Assembly (NCBI RefSeq): GCF_000165795.1
Contig: NZ_CM001022.1
Location: 2,451,812-2,515,811 of the forward strand
Length of the DNA: 64,000 bases
Origin: Aminomonas paucivorans DSM 12260
GTDB taxonomy: Bacteria; Synergistota; Synergistia; Synergistales; Synergistaceae
Direction of reading: 5' to 3'
How positions within the stretch are numbered: position 1 is the first letter of the stretch; every line of letters starts with the position of its first letter. This document shows positions 17,468 through 26,443 of the stretch, piece after piece. A model generated the notes under the pieces. It was not told the DNA's origin. It worked only from the letters and a program-made list of their open reading frames with translations, and searched no databases. The position numbers and the translations under genes were made by a program.

Positions 17468-19423
17468 CTACCCGATGTAGCGGATCTTGAAGCTCTGGGG
17501 GGTCATGATCTCCTCCCGCCGGACGAACCGCACCCGGGGAAGGGCCAGATGGGGCCGGTCCGCCAGGACCTGGGCGTAGATGCCCCCCCGGCCCGCCGCC
17601 AGGGCCTCCGCGAAGGCCCGGGAGGCCTCTGCGGGATCCAGGTCCGGCGCGTCGGGTCGGGGCACCAGGGCCAGGTCCAGGTGGGGGTCCTGGTTCTCGT
17701 CGGTGCTCCGCTTCATCTGGAACTCCCCGGAGAACCGGGCCGCCAGGTAGGGGGTCCCCTCCAGCACCTCCTTGACCTGGGAGATGAGGATCTTGGTGCC
17801 GCAGAAGGCCAGCCCGTCCAGCCGCCCCGTCACCAGCACGAAGGGATCCCGGGTGGACAGGGCGGGGTCGTGGCCCCGCTCCGCCAGGAGGCGCAGGGGG
17901 TCGTGTCCCCGGGCCCGCAGGGGTTCCACCAGCTCGTCGAAGCCCAACAGCCGCCCCCCGTCCCCGGAGCGGTACCGCACCAGGGGCACCGCGTTGTACC
18001 GGGTCATCACCAGCTCCCCCTCCACCTCCTCCAGGAACAGGTCCCCCGGGGTGATCTGGCAGAGGGTGGGCATGGCGTCCAGCCCCAGCAGCTCCCCCAG
18101 CAGTCCCTGCTCGTGGAGGATCCGGCGGATCGCCACGCAGAGGGGGGTTTCCTTCCCCACGTTACGGAAGTCCGTGGCCCCGTAGCCCGACACCACCGAG
18201 TCCAGGGTCCCGTAGGGGTACCCCAGAAGCTCGTTGATCCGGTCCCGGAAGGCCTCCGAGTACCCCTCCCCGAGGAGACGGAGCTTCACGTGCAGGTCCT
18301 TCACCGGGATCCCCCGGGCCTCGGCGGTTTCCAGCACGTTCTTGGCGGTGGCCCCGTAGGAGAAGAGCACCGTCTGCTCGAACAGGGGGGCGTACTCCCG
18401 CAGCGCCTCCAGACACCCCTCCTCGTCCCGCCCGGGGGTCACCAGGGTGATCTCCCCCGTCTCGATGCCCACCGCCCGGAGGGCGTAGGCGAACAGCGCC
18501 CCGCTGAGGTTGCCCCCCATGAGGACCCCCAGGATCACCAGGGTGGAGCGGGAACGGATCCGGTAGTTCCGCTCCAGCTCGTCGTAGGTGCGCTGCCAGT
18601 AGCCCTTCTCCAGCTCCGGCAGCATGGGCCAGGGGGTGTGGCGCCCCGAGGAACCGGAGCTGTGGGCGATCAGGTGCTTGCCCTTCAGGGTTCCGTCCAG
18701 GCACCGGTCCTCCAGGGGGTAGGCCGCCACGTACCCCGGTTTGTCCATGAAGGGCAGCTTCCGAAAGTCCTCCAGGTCCCGCACCTCCGGCACGGCGCCG
18801 CACCGTTCCTCCAGGAAGCGGCGGTACGCGGGCACCCGGTCTGCGGCGATGCGGTAGGTCTCGATGGGGGTCTTGGCCATGGTCCTCTCTCCGTCCTTTC
18901 TCCCGTCGGGGCTCTCCTCGACGGTCTTTTCCCCGGAGGCGTCCCGGGGCGCGTCCCCTTCCACGGGGTACTCCAGATCCAGCAGGAGCCGGTCCCGAAG
19001 CCAAACCCCCTCTTCCATGATCGTCTCGGGGTAGTTCCTCGGGAAGTAGTCCCGATCCACCTCCCGAACCCGAAACCCGCAGCGCTGGTAGAACCGAAGC
19101 TGGTAGCCGAAGCTCCCGGTGCCCAGCTCCAGGCGTCGGGCCCCCTCCCGGCCCAGGGTCTCCGTCACGTGGCGCAGCAGCCTCGTCCCCAGGCCCGTGC
19201 CCTGCGACGAGGGCTCCACCGCCAGGTTCATCAGCTCGTGGACCCCTCCCCCCCGGGACAGGACCGCGCAGACCCCCAGGATCCGCACCCCGGAGCAGAG
19301 GGCGAAGCACCGCGACCGGGGCAGGTAGGCCTCCACCGTCTCTCGGCACGGGTCGGCCAGGAGCAGCAGGTCCCAGGGGGCCTCCCCCGGGGGGATCTCT
19401 CGGATCCGCGCCTCCGTATCCAT
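17468..19423 (-). CDS. GNAT acyltransferase fused to PaaK/CapK-like adenylate-forming ligase
   Basis: Fusion of 651 residues. Residues 1-150 are a GNAT acyltransferase: acyl-CoA loop EPSSQGTGLGTRLL (70-83) and FYQRCGFRVREVDRDYFP. A charged linker (about 151-181) leads into a phenylacetate-CoA ligase/CapK-type adenylating domain with the P-loop-like AHSSGSSGRHTPW and the later SGYGATDFRN and VTGRLDGLAF blocks. ATG 19423 lies 2 nt after the stop of the racemase-like gene. Met182 (ATG 18880) has its own GGAGAGAGG, so the ligase may also be made separately. The GNAT part next to an NSAR-like enzyme recalls the N-succinylating acyltransferase of the D-to-L amino acid racemisation pathway. The adenylating partner is unexplained and the substrate is unknown. 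Confidence 0.85.
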   Translation of the reverse strand: MDTEARIREIPPGEAPWDLLLLADPCRETVEAYLPRSRCFALCSGVRILGVCAVLSRGGGVHELMNLAVEPSSQGTGLGTRLLRHVTETLGREGARRLELGTGSFGYQLRFYQRCGFRVREVDRDYFPRNYPETIMEEGVWLRDRLLLDLEYPVEGDAPRDASGEKTVEESPDGRKDGERTMAKTPIETYRIAADRVPAYRRFLEERCGAVPEVRDLEDFRKLPFMDKPGYVAAYPLEDRCLDGTLKGKHLIAHSSGSSGRHTPWPMLPELEKGYWQRTYDELERNYRIRSRSTLVILGVLMGGNLSGALFAYALRAVGIETGEITLVTPGRDEEGCLEALREYAPLFEQTVLFSYGATAKNVLETAEARGIPVKDLHVKLRLLGEGYSEAFRDRINELLGYPYGTLDSVVSGYGATDFRNVGKETPLCVAIRRILHEQGLLGELLGLDAMPTLCQITPGDLFLEEVEGELVMTRYNAVPLVRYRSGDGGRLLGFDELVEPLRARGHDPLRLLAERGHDPALSTRDPFVLVTGRLDGLAFCGTKILISQVKEVLEGTPYLAARFSGEFQMKRSTDENQDPHLDLALVPRPDAPDLDPAEASRAFAEALAAGRGGIYAQVLADRPHLALPRVRFVRREEIMTPQSFKIRYIG

Positions 19424-19425
19424 CC

Positions 19426-20682
19426 CTAATCCCCCAGGTCCAGGTCTTCGATGCCCCAGCCCGCCCCCGAGGGGACGGTCAGGCGGCCCCGGCGGTACTC
19501 CGGGGAGCTTCCCACGTTGCGCACGAAGTAGGGGGCCTGGGACACGTGGTCCCCCGGCAGGTCCACCTCGTCCCGGGAGCTGAAGTGCACGTTGGCGGTC
19601 TTGCCCAGGGCGGACTCGTGCATCCCCCCGCACCACACCGAGACCCCGTTGTCGCAGCAGAGGCGGGCGATGCGGATGGCCTCCAGGTAGCCCCCCACCC
19701 GGGGAGGCTTGATGTTCACCACCAGCCGGGAAGGGTGGGAGTGCTCCTTCCAGAGCTGGATGGCCTGCCGGGCGTGGACGGCGTGGAGGATGCTCTCGTC
19801 CAGGCAGATGGGGGTGGAGAGGTGGGCCAGCTGTCGGGCGTGGTCCAGGATGTCGTCGTTCCGACCGGGCTGCTCGATCATCAGGAGGCCGAACCGGTCG
19901 AAGTCCTTCAGCAGGGCCAGATGGGCCGGGTCGAAGAGGTCGTAGGCCGCGTTGGCGTCCACCTGGAGGGGCAGGTCGGGGTAGCGGTTCCGGATGGCAT
20001 CCAGGTAGGCCAGGTCCCGCCCGGGCTTGACCTTCACCTTCACCCGGACCACCTCCATCTCCCGGACCGCCCGGTCCACCTTGTCCATCAGGGCCTCCAC
20101 GGTGGGCTCCAGGCCCACGGAGGTTCCCGTCAGGACGGCCTTCCTCGTGCCCCCCCACAGGGAGGACACGGAGACCCCCCGGAGCCGGGCGACCCCGTCC
20201 CAGTAGGCTCCCTCCATCCCCGCCTTGGCCATGGGGTGCCCCACGATCCAGCGGTACCGGGAGGTGAAGGAGAGCACGTCCGTCACCGGCGGTTCCTTCC
20301 CCGAGGCGACGCCGTCCGCCTCCTCCACCGGCTTGCCCGTGAGGGAGGCCACCAGGTAGCCCAGGGCGGTGGCCACGCTCCGGTGGCATTCGTAATCGTA
20401 CCAGGGGGCGGAGAGGGGGGAGCACTCCCCCACCCCCGTCACCCGTCGGCCGTCCTCCGTCCGGAAGGTGATCTCCGGGTAGAGGCGCACCAGGGAGTCG
20501 AACCGGCCGAAGGAGGTCTCGAAGGGGATCCTCAGGTCCATCTTCCGGCTGCGCACCCGCACCGCCTCCACGGTCAGGGGAAGGGGGTTCTCGTAGATCC
20601 CCAGGACCTTCGGGGTCAGGACGCGTTCATCCAGGCACCCCCAGGTCGCCGTCCGACCGCGCGTTTCCTTCCATGTCTCCAT
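19426..20682 (-). CDS. Enolase-superfamily enzyme, N-acylamino acid racemase / o-succinylbenzoate synthase-like
   Basis: Mg2+-dependent enzyme of 418 residues in the muconate-lactonising branch of the enolase superfamily. The catalytic KxK is K215/K217 in RVKVKVKPG. The metal ligands are D242 (VDANAAY), E270 (IEQP) and D295 (CLDES), and the second catalytic lysine is K325 in NIKPPRVGG. This pattern matches the NSAR/OSBS family. No menaquinone genes are near, while GNAT domains are in the two flanking operon genes, so N-acyl amino acid racemisation is the better guess. An unusually long N-terminal extension of about 35 residues precedes the capping domain. ATG 20682 follows GGAGGAGG by 6 nt; an upstream start at 20703 lacks one. 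Confidence 0.87.
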   Translation of the reverse strand: METWKETRGRTATWGCLDERVLTPKVLGIYENPLPLTVEAVRVRSRKMDLRIPFETSFGRFDSLVRLYPEITFRTEDGRRVTGVGECSPLSAPWYDYECHRSVATALGYLVASLTGKPVEEADGVASGKEPPVTDVLSFTSRYRWIVGHPMAKAGMEGAYWDGVARLRGVSVSSLWGGTRKAVLTGTSVGLEPTVEALMDKVDRAVREMEVVRVKVKVKPGRDLAYLDAIRNRYPDLPLQVDANAAYDLFDPAHLALLKDFDRFGLLMIEQPGRNDDILDHARQLAHLSTPICLDESILHAVHARQAIQLWKEHSHPSRLVVNIKPPRVGGYLEAIRIARLCCDNGVSVWCGGMHESALGKTANVHFSSRDEVDLPGDHVSQAPYFVRNVGSSPEYRRGRLTVPSGAGWGIEDLDLGD

Positions 20683-20709
20683 GACGCACCTCCTCCGGAT
20701 CAATCCGCC

Positions 20710-22113
20710 TCAGGCTTCCTCCCCCGTCCCACCGCCCTCCGGCCCCCTTCGGGTCCGGGCCAGGGACAGGACCATCCCCAGACAGCAGACCCCGGCGAAG
20801 AAGGCGAAGCACCGCCTCGTGGCCCCCAGCATGTCCCCGTACCGCTCCGGGGGGATGCCCTTCACCTGCCCCAGGGCCAGGAGGAAGGCGACGCCGCAGA
20901 GGATGATGCTGCACTGCATCCCCAGGTTGCGCATGAGGGAGTTGGACGCCGCCGCCATCCCCCGGCGCTCCGGGGGGGCCGCCTGCATGATGATGCTGGT
21001 GTTGGGGGCGGAGAAGAAGGAAATCCCCACCCCCACCAGCACCAGCCCCGTCACCAGCAGGGAGAGGGGGGTCTGTTCGGTGAGGCGGGAGAAGAGCACC
21101 AGCGCCGCGGCGATGAGCCCCATGCCCCCGGTGGCCACCCACGCGGGAGGCACCCGGGAGGCCAGCCACCCCGCCAGGGGGGAGAAGAACACCTGCATCA
21201 GGGGCTGGTACAGGGTGATCTTTCCCGCCTCCAGGGGGCTCATGCCTCGGTTGCACTGGAGGTACAGGGGCAGCAGGTACTGGGACCCGTAGGTGGCCAG
21301 GAAATTCAGAAACACCGCCCCGTTGGCCAGGGCGAAGACCCGGTTGGTCAGGAAGAGGCGCAGGTCGAACACCGGGTTCTCCGCCCGGGTCTGCCGCCGA
21401 AGGAAGAGGGCGAAGGCCAGGGCGCATCCCCCCAGGAGCCAGGGCCCCCAGGGGGAGGTGAGGCGGCTCGCCCCGGTCTGGAGGGACACCAGGGCCAGGG
21501 CGTAGAAGAGGATCCCCGGGACGTCCAGGGGGCCCCGGTTCCCTCCCCCGGGCCGGGTGGCGGGGACCAGCAGCTGCAGCAGCACCAGGGCCACCCCAGC
21601 GCCCCCGGCGGCGCTCCAGAAGATGCTGCGCCAGCCGAAGACCTCCGTGAGGGCTCCCCCCACGAAGCTCCCCACGGAGTTGCCGAAGTACACCAGCCCC
21701 GAGAGCACCCCCAGGGCGGTGGTGCGGTGCTTCGGGGGCACCACCCCCACGATGATGGGGGTGTTGGACACCACCAGAAAGGCCGAGGCCACCCCCTGGA
21801 TCCCCCGCAGCAGCAGGAGGGACCGGAACCCCTGGGCCAGGAGGGGCACCAGCAGGTTGGAGAGGATGAAGAAACCGCAGCCGAACACCAGGGTCCGCTT
21901 GGGACCGTAGGTGTCCGACACCTTCCCGAAGGGGACGATGCAGACGCTGGAGCAGAGCAGGTACACCGACGTGAGGAGGCTCAGGGACGACGGGGAGACC
22001 GCCAGTTCCGTGCCGATGGTCTTGAGGGCCAGGTTCACCGACGAGGACAGGTAGGTGGACAGGAAGGACGTGAGCCCCGTGGCGAAGACCACCAGGACCA
22101 GGCGGAGGCTCAC
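20710..22113 (-). CDS. MFS drug/metabolite exporter (DHA2-like)
   Basis: Major facilitator superfamily transporter of 467 residues with about 14 hydrophobic segments, the size of the DHA2 group. Loop 2-3 carries GKVSDTYGPKRTLVFG, the family motif A, and FLVVSNTPIIVGVVPPKHRTTALG resembles the exporter-specific motif C region. The start is GTG 22113, which overlaps the previous stop as GTGA and places the first membrane helix (LVLVVFATGLTSFLSTYLSS) at the N-terminus; longer upstream reading is out-of-frame shadow. It lies between the RsbW-GNAT fusion and the racemase-like gene in one operon, so it probably exports the pathway product. Substrate unknown. Confidence 0.93.
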   Translation of the reverse strand: MSLRLVLVVFATGLTSFLSTYLSSSVNLALKTIGTELAVSPSSLSLLTSVYLLCSSVCIVPFGKVSDTYGPKRTLVFGCGFFILSNLLVPLLAQGFRSLLLLRGIQGVASAFLVVSNTPIIVGVVPPKHRTTALGVLSGLVYFGNSVGSFVGGALTEVFGWRSIFWSAAGGAGVALVLLQLLVPATRPGGGNRGPLDVPGILFYALALVSLQTGASRLTSPWGPWLLGGCALAFALFLRRQTRAENPVFDLRLFLTNRVFALANGAVFLNFLATYGSQYLLPLYLQCNRGMSPLEAGKITLYQPLMQVFFSPLAGWLASRVPPAWVATGGMGLIAAALVLFSRLTEQTPLSLLVTGLVLVGVGISFFSAPNTSIIMQAAPPERRGMAAASNSLMRNLGMQCSIILCGVAFLLALGQVKGIPPERYGDMLGATRRCFAFFAGVCCLGMVLSLARTRRGPEGGGTGEEA

Positions 22114-23579
22114 GGGCGCCCCCCCGGGAGGAAGACCTCCGGGCTCTGGCGGCGCAGGAACGCCAGGATCTCCCCGGCGCTTTCCTGATGGAGGTGGATT
22201 TCCTCCGGGTCCAGGGGCGGGCCGCCGATCCGCTGGAGCTGGAGGGCGTCCTTCCCGTCGGAGGTGCCGTCTGGAAAGACCCCGGAGTAGACGAACCCCA
22301 GCCGGGCCGCCGTCTCCGCCAGGGGGATCGCCCCCGGGTCCTCCAGGTTCAGGGAGAGGAGGATGCAGGCCACCTCCTGCTCCCGAAGCAGCTCCGTGTA
22401 GGCCTCCAGGCGGGCGCAGGCCGCCCCGCCCCCCCGAAGCTCCAGGGTCGCCCGGTTCCACACCAGGTCCCGGTCCAGGGAGCCGTCCTCCCGCTCCGTC
22501 GGGTCCGCCGGGTTCCCCAGCTCCACCGGCAGGTCCAGCCACCCGTAGGTCCGAAGGATCAGGTCCCGGTACCGTTCCGGGGGGTACACCACCCGACGGG
22601 GCCGGGGGTTCAGGGGGTGCACGTTCAGCACCGTGGTCACCCGGTCCCCCGGGCGGGCTCCCTCCACGAAGACCCCCGGGGAAGAGGCCAGGCGGATCCC
22701 CACGGTGCGCCTCCCGTAGCGCTCGCTCACCTTCTGGGTGGCGGTGTGGTTCGTCACGGAGAGGGAGAAGATCCCCCGGAGGCCGCTGCGGAAAGCGTCC
22801 CGGTGGGCCTCCTCGGCGAGCTGCCCGAAGACCCCCTCCCGGCGCCGCTCCGGGCGCACGAAGGCCGCCCCCATCTCCCCCACCGACGCGTCGATCCTCT
22901 TGCGGATCAGGGCATAGTGGCCGTGCACCGTGCCCCCCTCGTCCACGGCGATCCAGGAGCGCATGAGCCCCCCCCGGTTCTTCTCCAGAAGCTGTTCGGG
23001 GTAGTAGATCACGTCCTTGTAGGCGTAGCGGTACACGTCGTAGGCGCACACCGCCACCGCCAGGGCGTCCGCCTCGTCCCGGAGCAGACGGTATTCCATC
23101 CGTCCCGCCACCGGCACCCCCTCCGCGGGGAGGGGGGGGCGGACCTCCTCCCCCAGGAGGGGGGAGGGGAAGGCCTTGAACAGGGTCAGCTCCCGCCCCT
23201 GTTTCTCCAGGTAGCGCCAGCTGAGGGAGTCCACGCTGTGTCGCATGAGGAAGAGCCCCAGCCCCGCCTGGGAGGTCTCGCAGTCCTCCGGGCTGAACTG
23301 GGGGAGCTTGCGGAAGTCGAAGGGGCGCCCCGGGGCCAGGAGGCGGAAGCGCACCGCCGAGGAATCCACGCCCACGGTGACCTTCAGGGGCTCCTCCCGG
23401 TCGGCGGCACCTCCCTGCTCCATCAGGGCCGTCAGCCCCTCTTCCAGGGCCAGTTCCAGATCCTGCCGGGTCCGGCCGGGAATCCGAAGGCTCTCGCAGA
23501 GGGCCAGGACAAACCCCTGGACCGCGGCGATGCTGGAGGGTTCCTGGGGAACGGAGAGTTCCGCTTCGTAGACTTTCAT
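22110..23579 (-). CDS. RsbW-like HATPase domain fused to GNAT acetyltransferase domain(s)
   Basis: Protein of 489 residues. Residues 1-135 resemble the serine-protein-kinase/anti-sigma fold (LALCESLRIPGRTRQDLELALEEGLTALMEQ, then a G-box-like SQAGLGLFLMRHSVDSLSW). The normal Asn of the ATP-binding N-box is not evident, so kinase activity is doubtful. From about residue 170 on, a GNAT region appears (AAFVRPERRREGVFGQLAEEAHRDAFRSGLRGIFSLSVTNHTATQKVSERYG), followed by a further 170 residues that may be a second degenerate GNAT fold. ATG 23579 is preceded by GGAGGAGG at about 14 nt. First gene of the racemase/ligase operon. The function is unknown; regulation of the acyltransferase by the HATPase-like domain is speculation. 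Confidence 0.82.
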   Translation of the reverse strand: MKVYEAELSVPQEPSSIAAVQGFVLALCESLRIPGRTRQDLELALEEGLTALMEQGGAADREEPLKVTVGVDSSAVRFRLLAPGRPFDFRKLPQFSPEDCETSQAGLGLFLMRHSVDSLSWRYLEKQGRELTLFKAFPSPLLGEEVRPPLPAEGVPVAGRMEYRLLRDEADALAVAVCAYDVYRYAYKDVIYYPEQLLEKNRGGLMRSWIAVDEGGTVHGHYALIRKRIDASVGEMGAAFVRPERRREGVFGQLAEEAHRDAFRSGLRGIFSLSVTNHTATQKVSERYGRRTVGIRLASSPGVFVEGARPGDRVTTVLNVHPLNPRPRRVVYPPERYRDLILRTYGWLDLPVELGNPADPTEREDGSLDRDLVWNRATLELRGGGAACARLEAYTELLREQEVACILLSLNLEDPGAIPLAETAARLGFVYSGVFPDGTSDGKDALQLQRIGGPPLDPEEIHLHQESAGEILAFLRRQSPEVFLPGGRP

Positions 23580-23665
23580 CGGATGGGACGAACCTCCTCC
23601 GGGACGGATGGGAAGCGGCAGGACCGGCGCCTCGGGGGATCGAGCCAACGCGGCACCGTCGCGAA

Positions 23666-23674
23666 ATCGTAGCA
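23666..23674 (-). promoter_or_regulatory. Extended -10 promoter element of the RsbW-GNAT operon
   Basis: Minus-strand TGCTACGAT (TGN plus TACGAT) lies about 87 bp upstream of the first gene of the operon. The -35 region is poor, as is common for extended -10 promoters. Confidence 0.35.
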
Positions 23675-23712
23675 CGAAACCCCCCTTCCGGAACGGCCTC
23701 CCGGCGCCCCCT

Positions 23713-26337
23713 TCAGATGGGAGAGGTACGGTCCCGGGACAGGAGTTTGCGGACCTGACACAGCGCCGTGGGCAGCAGGGCCCCTGCGGCCACGCAGCCC
23801 CACTGGGGAGCGGAGAGGGGGGCGATGTCCAGCACCTCCTGGAGGAGGGGGACGTGGGCCGCCGCCACCTGGACCAGCAGGGTGGCGACGATCCCTCCCA
23901 GCAGAAGGGGGTTGGAGATCAGCTGCCTCGGGTCCCGGAGGAAGGACTCCCGGCGCAGGTTCAGGACGAAGCAGAGCTGCGCCGTCACCAGGGTGAAGAA
24001 GGCCACCTCGCTGGCCCCCCGGTAGTCCCCCGGGCGGAGGACCAGGCAGGCGCCGTAGGCCCCCAGGACCCCCAGGGTCAGCAGGAGGCCCTGGACGAGG
24101 ATCCGCCACCGCAGGGGACGGGGCAGCAGGTCCTCCTCCCGGGCCCGGGGGGGACGACGCATCACCCCGGGCTCCGCGGGGTCCAGGGCCAGGGTCAGGG
24201 CGGGGACCACGTCGGTGGCCAGGTTCACCCAGAGGATCTGCAAAGGGGTCAGGAGGGTGGGCAGGTTCGCCGCCAGCCCCAGGAACACCGTGAACACCTC
24301 CGAGAGGTTGCAGCAGAGGAGGAAGAGGATGGCCTTGCGGATGTTGTCGAAGATCCGCCGCCCCTCCTCCACCGCGTCCACGATGGTGGCGAAGCGGTCG
24401 TCCTTCAGGACCACGTCCCCCGCCTCCTTGCTCACCTCCGTGCCCGTGATCCCCATGGCCACCCCCACGTCGGCGGCCTTGAGGGCGGGGGCGTCGTTCA
24501 CCCCGTCCCCGGTCATGGCCACCACCTCTCCCGCCTCCCGCAGGGCCTGGACCAGCCGGACCTTGTGTTCCGGGGCCACCCGGGCCAGCACCGCCAGGTC
24601 CTTCGCCGCCTCCGCCACCCGGTCCTCCGGCAGGGCCCCGAACTCCCTGCCCGTGATCCCCCGGAGCCCCTCCCGCAGGATCCCCGTCTCCTCCGCCACC
24701 GCCCGGGCGGTGAGCAGGTGGTCCCCCGTCACCAGGATCACCCGAATCCCCGCCTCCCCGCAGGCCGCCACCGCCCCCCGGACCTCCGGACGGGGCGGGT
24801 CCAGGATACCCGCCACCCCCAGCAGGGCGGCCCCTTCCCGGTCCTCCCCGGAGGCGAAGGCCAGGGTCCTCATCCCCTGTGCCGCCAGCGCCGCCACCCG
24901 CTTTCGCCACCCCTCCCGGGCGGGCTCGTCCAGGGGGCTTCGTCCCTCCGGGGTCCGGACGTACCGAAGCTCCTCCAGGAGCCTCTCCGGGGCTCCCTTG
25001 ATCGCCACCCCCGCGGCGTGAAACGTGACCATCCTCATGGTGGAGGAATCGAAGGGCTCCTCGTCCAGACGGGGTTCCGCCGCCCGGAGCCCCTCCGGGT
25101 CGACCCCCGCGTCCCGGGCGGCCCGGAGGAGGGCCGTCTCCATGGGGTCTCCGATGTCCCCGTCCCGCCCCAGTGCCCCGTTGTTGCACAGGGCCGCCAC
25201 CCGCCAAAGCTCCCCCTCCTCCCCCGGCACGGCGGGCAGGAGGACCCGGAGGGTCATGCGGTTCTCCGTGATGGTGCCGGTCTTGTCGGAGCACACCACG
25301 GTAGTGCTCCCCAGGGTCTCCACCGCCGCCAGGTTCCGCACCAGGGCGCGGCGGCGGGCCATCTGCCGGACCCCCACGGCCAGGGTCATGGTGGCCACGA
25401 AGGGCAGCCCCTCCGGCACCGCCGCCACCGCCAGGGCGATGCCCGTCTCCAGCATCTCCAGCAGGGGGCGGCCCTGCAGGGAGCCCAGGACCACCACCGC
25501 CCCGCCCACCCCCAGCACCAGCCAGACCAGGAAGCGTGAGAAGCGCTCCAGCCGCTCCTCCAAGGGGGTGCGCCCCTTGTCGAGGCGGGTCAGGAGCCCC
25601 CCGATGCGCCCCATCTCCGTGGCCGCCCCGGTGGCGAAGACCAGGGCCCGGGCGGTGCCCCGGACCAGGGACGTCCCGGCGAAGAGACAGTTCCGCCGAT
25701 CCCCCAGATCCGTCTCCTCCGGGAGGGGATCGGCGTGTTTTTCCACCGGCACGGACTCCCCCGTGAGGGACGCCTCCCCGGCGGCAAGGCGGGAGGCCTG
25801 GAGGATCCGGGCGTCCGCCCCGGGGATGTCCCCCGCCTCCAGGACCAGCAGGTCCCCGGGCACCAGGTCCGCCGCGTCCACCACCTTGGCGACCCCCTCC
25901 CGCACCACCCGGGCGGTGGGGGAGGTCATCTTCTTCAGGGCCTGAAGGGAACGCTCCGCCCGGTACTCCGTGGCGAAGCCGATGAGCCCGTTGACCAGCA
26001 CCACCGCTCCGATGGCCCCCGCGTCCAGGAGGTCCCCCATGGCGATACTGATCCCCGCCGCCCCCGCCAGGAGGAAGACCATGCCCCCCCGAAACTGGCG
26101 CAGGAGCACCCGCCACCAGGGGACCGAGGCCTCCCGGGACAGGACGTTGGGACCGAAGCGCTCCCGTCTTCTTTCCGCCTCCTCCTCCGAAAGCCCCCGC
26201 TCCGGGTCCGAACCCAGGAGGCGGAGAACCTCCTCGCCGGAGAGGGCATGGGCGGAGGGAACCCCGCCCCCCGGGACAGGGACCTCCTGGCCGCTTCGAG
26301 ATAATCCCGTCGCCGCCCGTGTCCTGTCCTCCTCCAT
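23713..26337 (-). CDS. Calcium-type cation-translocating P-type ATPase (P2)
   Basis: Polytopic ATPase of 874 residues in the SERCA/PMCA class. Visible parts: N-terminal cation-ATPase domain (GLSEEEAERRRERFGPNVL), actuator TGES (SLTGESVPVEKH), M4 VAAVPEGLPFVAT with the PEGL ion motif, phosphorylation motif CSDKTGTITENRM, nucleotide site KGAPERLLEEL, hinge TGDGVNDAPALKAADVGVAMG, and M5-M6 NLSEVFTVFLG...LWVNLATDVVPALTLALDP, where N and D are cation ligands. Ca2+ efflux is the default role. ATG 26337 has AAGGAGGGAG about 5 nt upstream; an earlier in-frame start at 26397 is less favoured. Monocistronic on the minus strand. Confidence 0.95.
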   Translation of the reverse strand: MEEDRTRAATGLSRSGQEVPVPGGGVPSAHALSGEEVLRLLGSDPERGLSEEEAERRRERFGPNVLSREASVPWWRVLLRQFRGGMVFLLAGAAGISIAMGDLLDAGAIGAVVLVNGLIGFATEYRAERSLQALKKMTSPTARVVREGVAKVVDAADLVPGDLLVLEAGDIPGADARILQASRLAAGEASLTGESVPVEKHADPLPEETDLGDRRNCLFAGTSLVRGTARALVFATGAATEMGRIGGLLTRLDKGRTPLEERLERFSRFLVWLVLGVGGAVVVLGSLQGRPLLEMLETGIALAVAAVPEGLPFVATMTLAVGVRQMARRRALVRNLAAVETLGSTTVVCSDKTGTITENRMTLRVLLPAVPGEEGELWRVAALCNNGALGRDGDIGDPMETALLRAARDAGVDPEGLRAAEPRLDEEPFDSSTMRMVTFHAAGVAIKGAPERLLEELRYVRTPEGRSPLDEPAREGWRKRVAALAAQGMRTLAFASGEDREGAALLGVAGILDPPRPEVRGAVAACGEAGIRVILVTGDHLLTARAVAEETGILREGLRGITGREFGALPEDRVAEAAKDLAVLARVAPEHKVRLVQALREAGEVVAMTGDGVNDAPALKAADVGVAMGITGTEVSKEAGDVVLKDDRFATIVDAVEEGRRIFDNIRKAILFLLCCNLSEVFTVFLGLAANLPTLLTPLQILWVNLATDVVPALTLALDPAEPGVMRRPPRAREEDLLPRPLRWRILVQGLLLTLGVLGAYGACLVLRPGDYRGASEVAFFTLVTAQLCFVLNLRRESFLRDPRQLISNPLLLGGIVATLLVQVAAAHVPLLQEVLDIAPLSAPQWGCVAAGALLPTALCQVRKLLSRDRTSPI

Positions 26338-26443
26338 GGTCTCCCTCCTTGCCTGGCCCTCACCCGTTGCGGGGAAGGAATCTCCCCGTTCTTCCATCCT
26401 CTGCGGGACCTTGGATCGTCAACTCAAACGCGACAGGGTGGAG

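Noticed and set aside
15452-19429. A 1325-codon open frame opposite the mscS and ligase genes
   Set aside because: No domain-like sequence and low-complexity composition; the opposite strand carries well-defined proteins.
19424-20425. Upstream extension of the GNAT-ligase reading frame by about 330 codons
   Set aside because: This part lies over the racemase-like gene in another frame and is Gly/Pro/Arg-rich; ATG 19423 right after the previous stop is the natural start.
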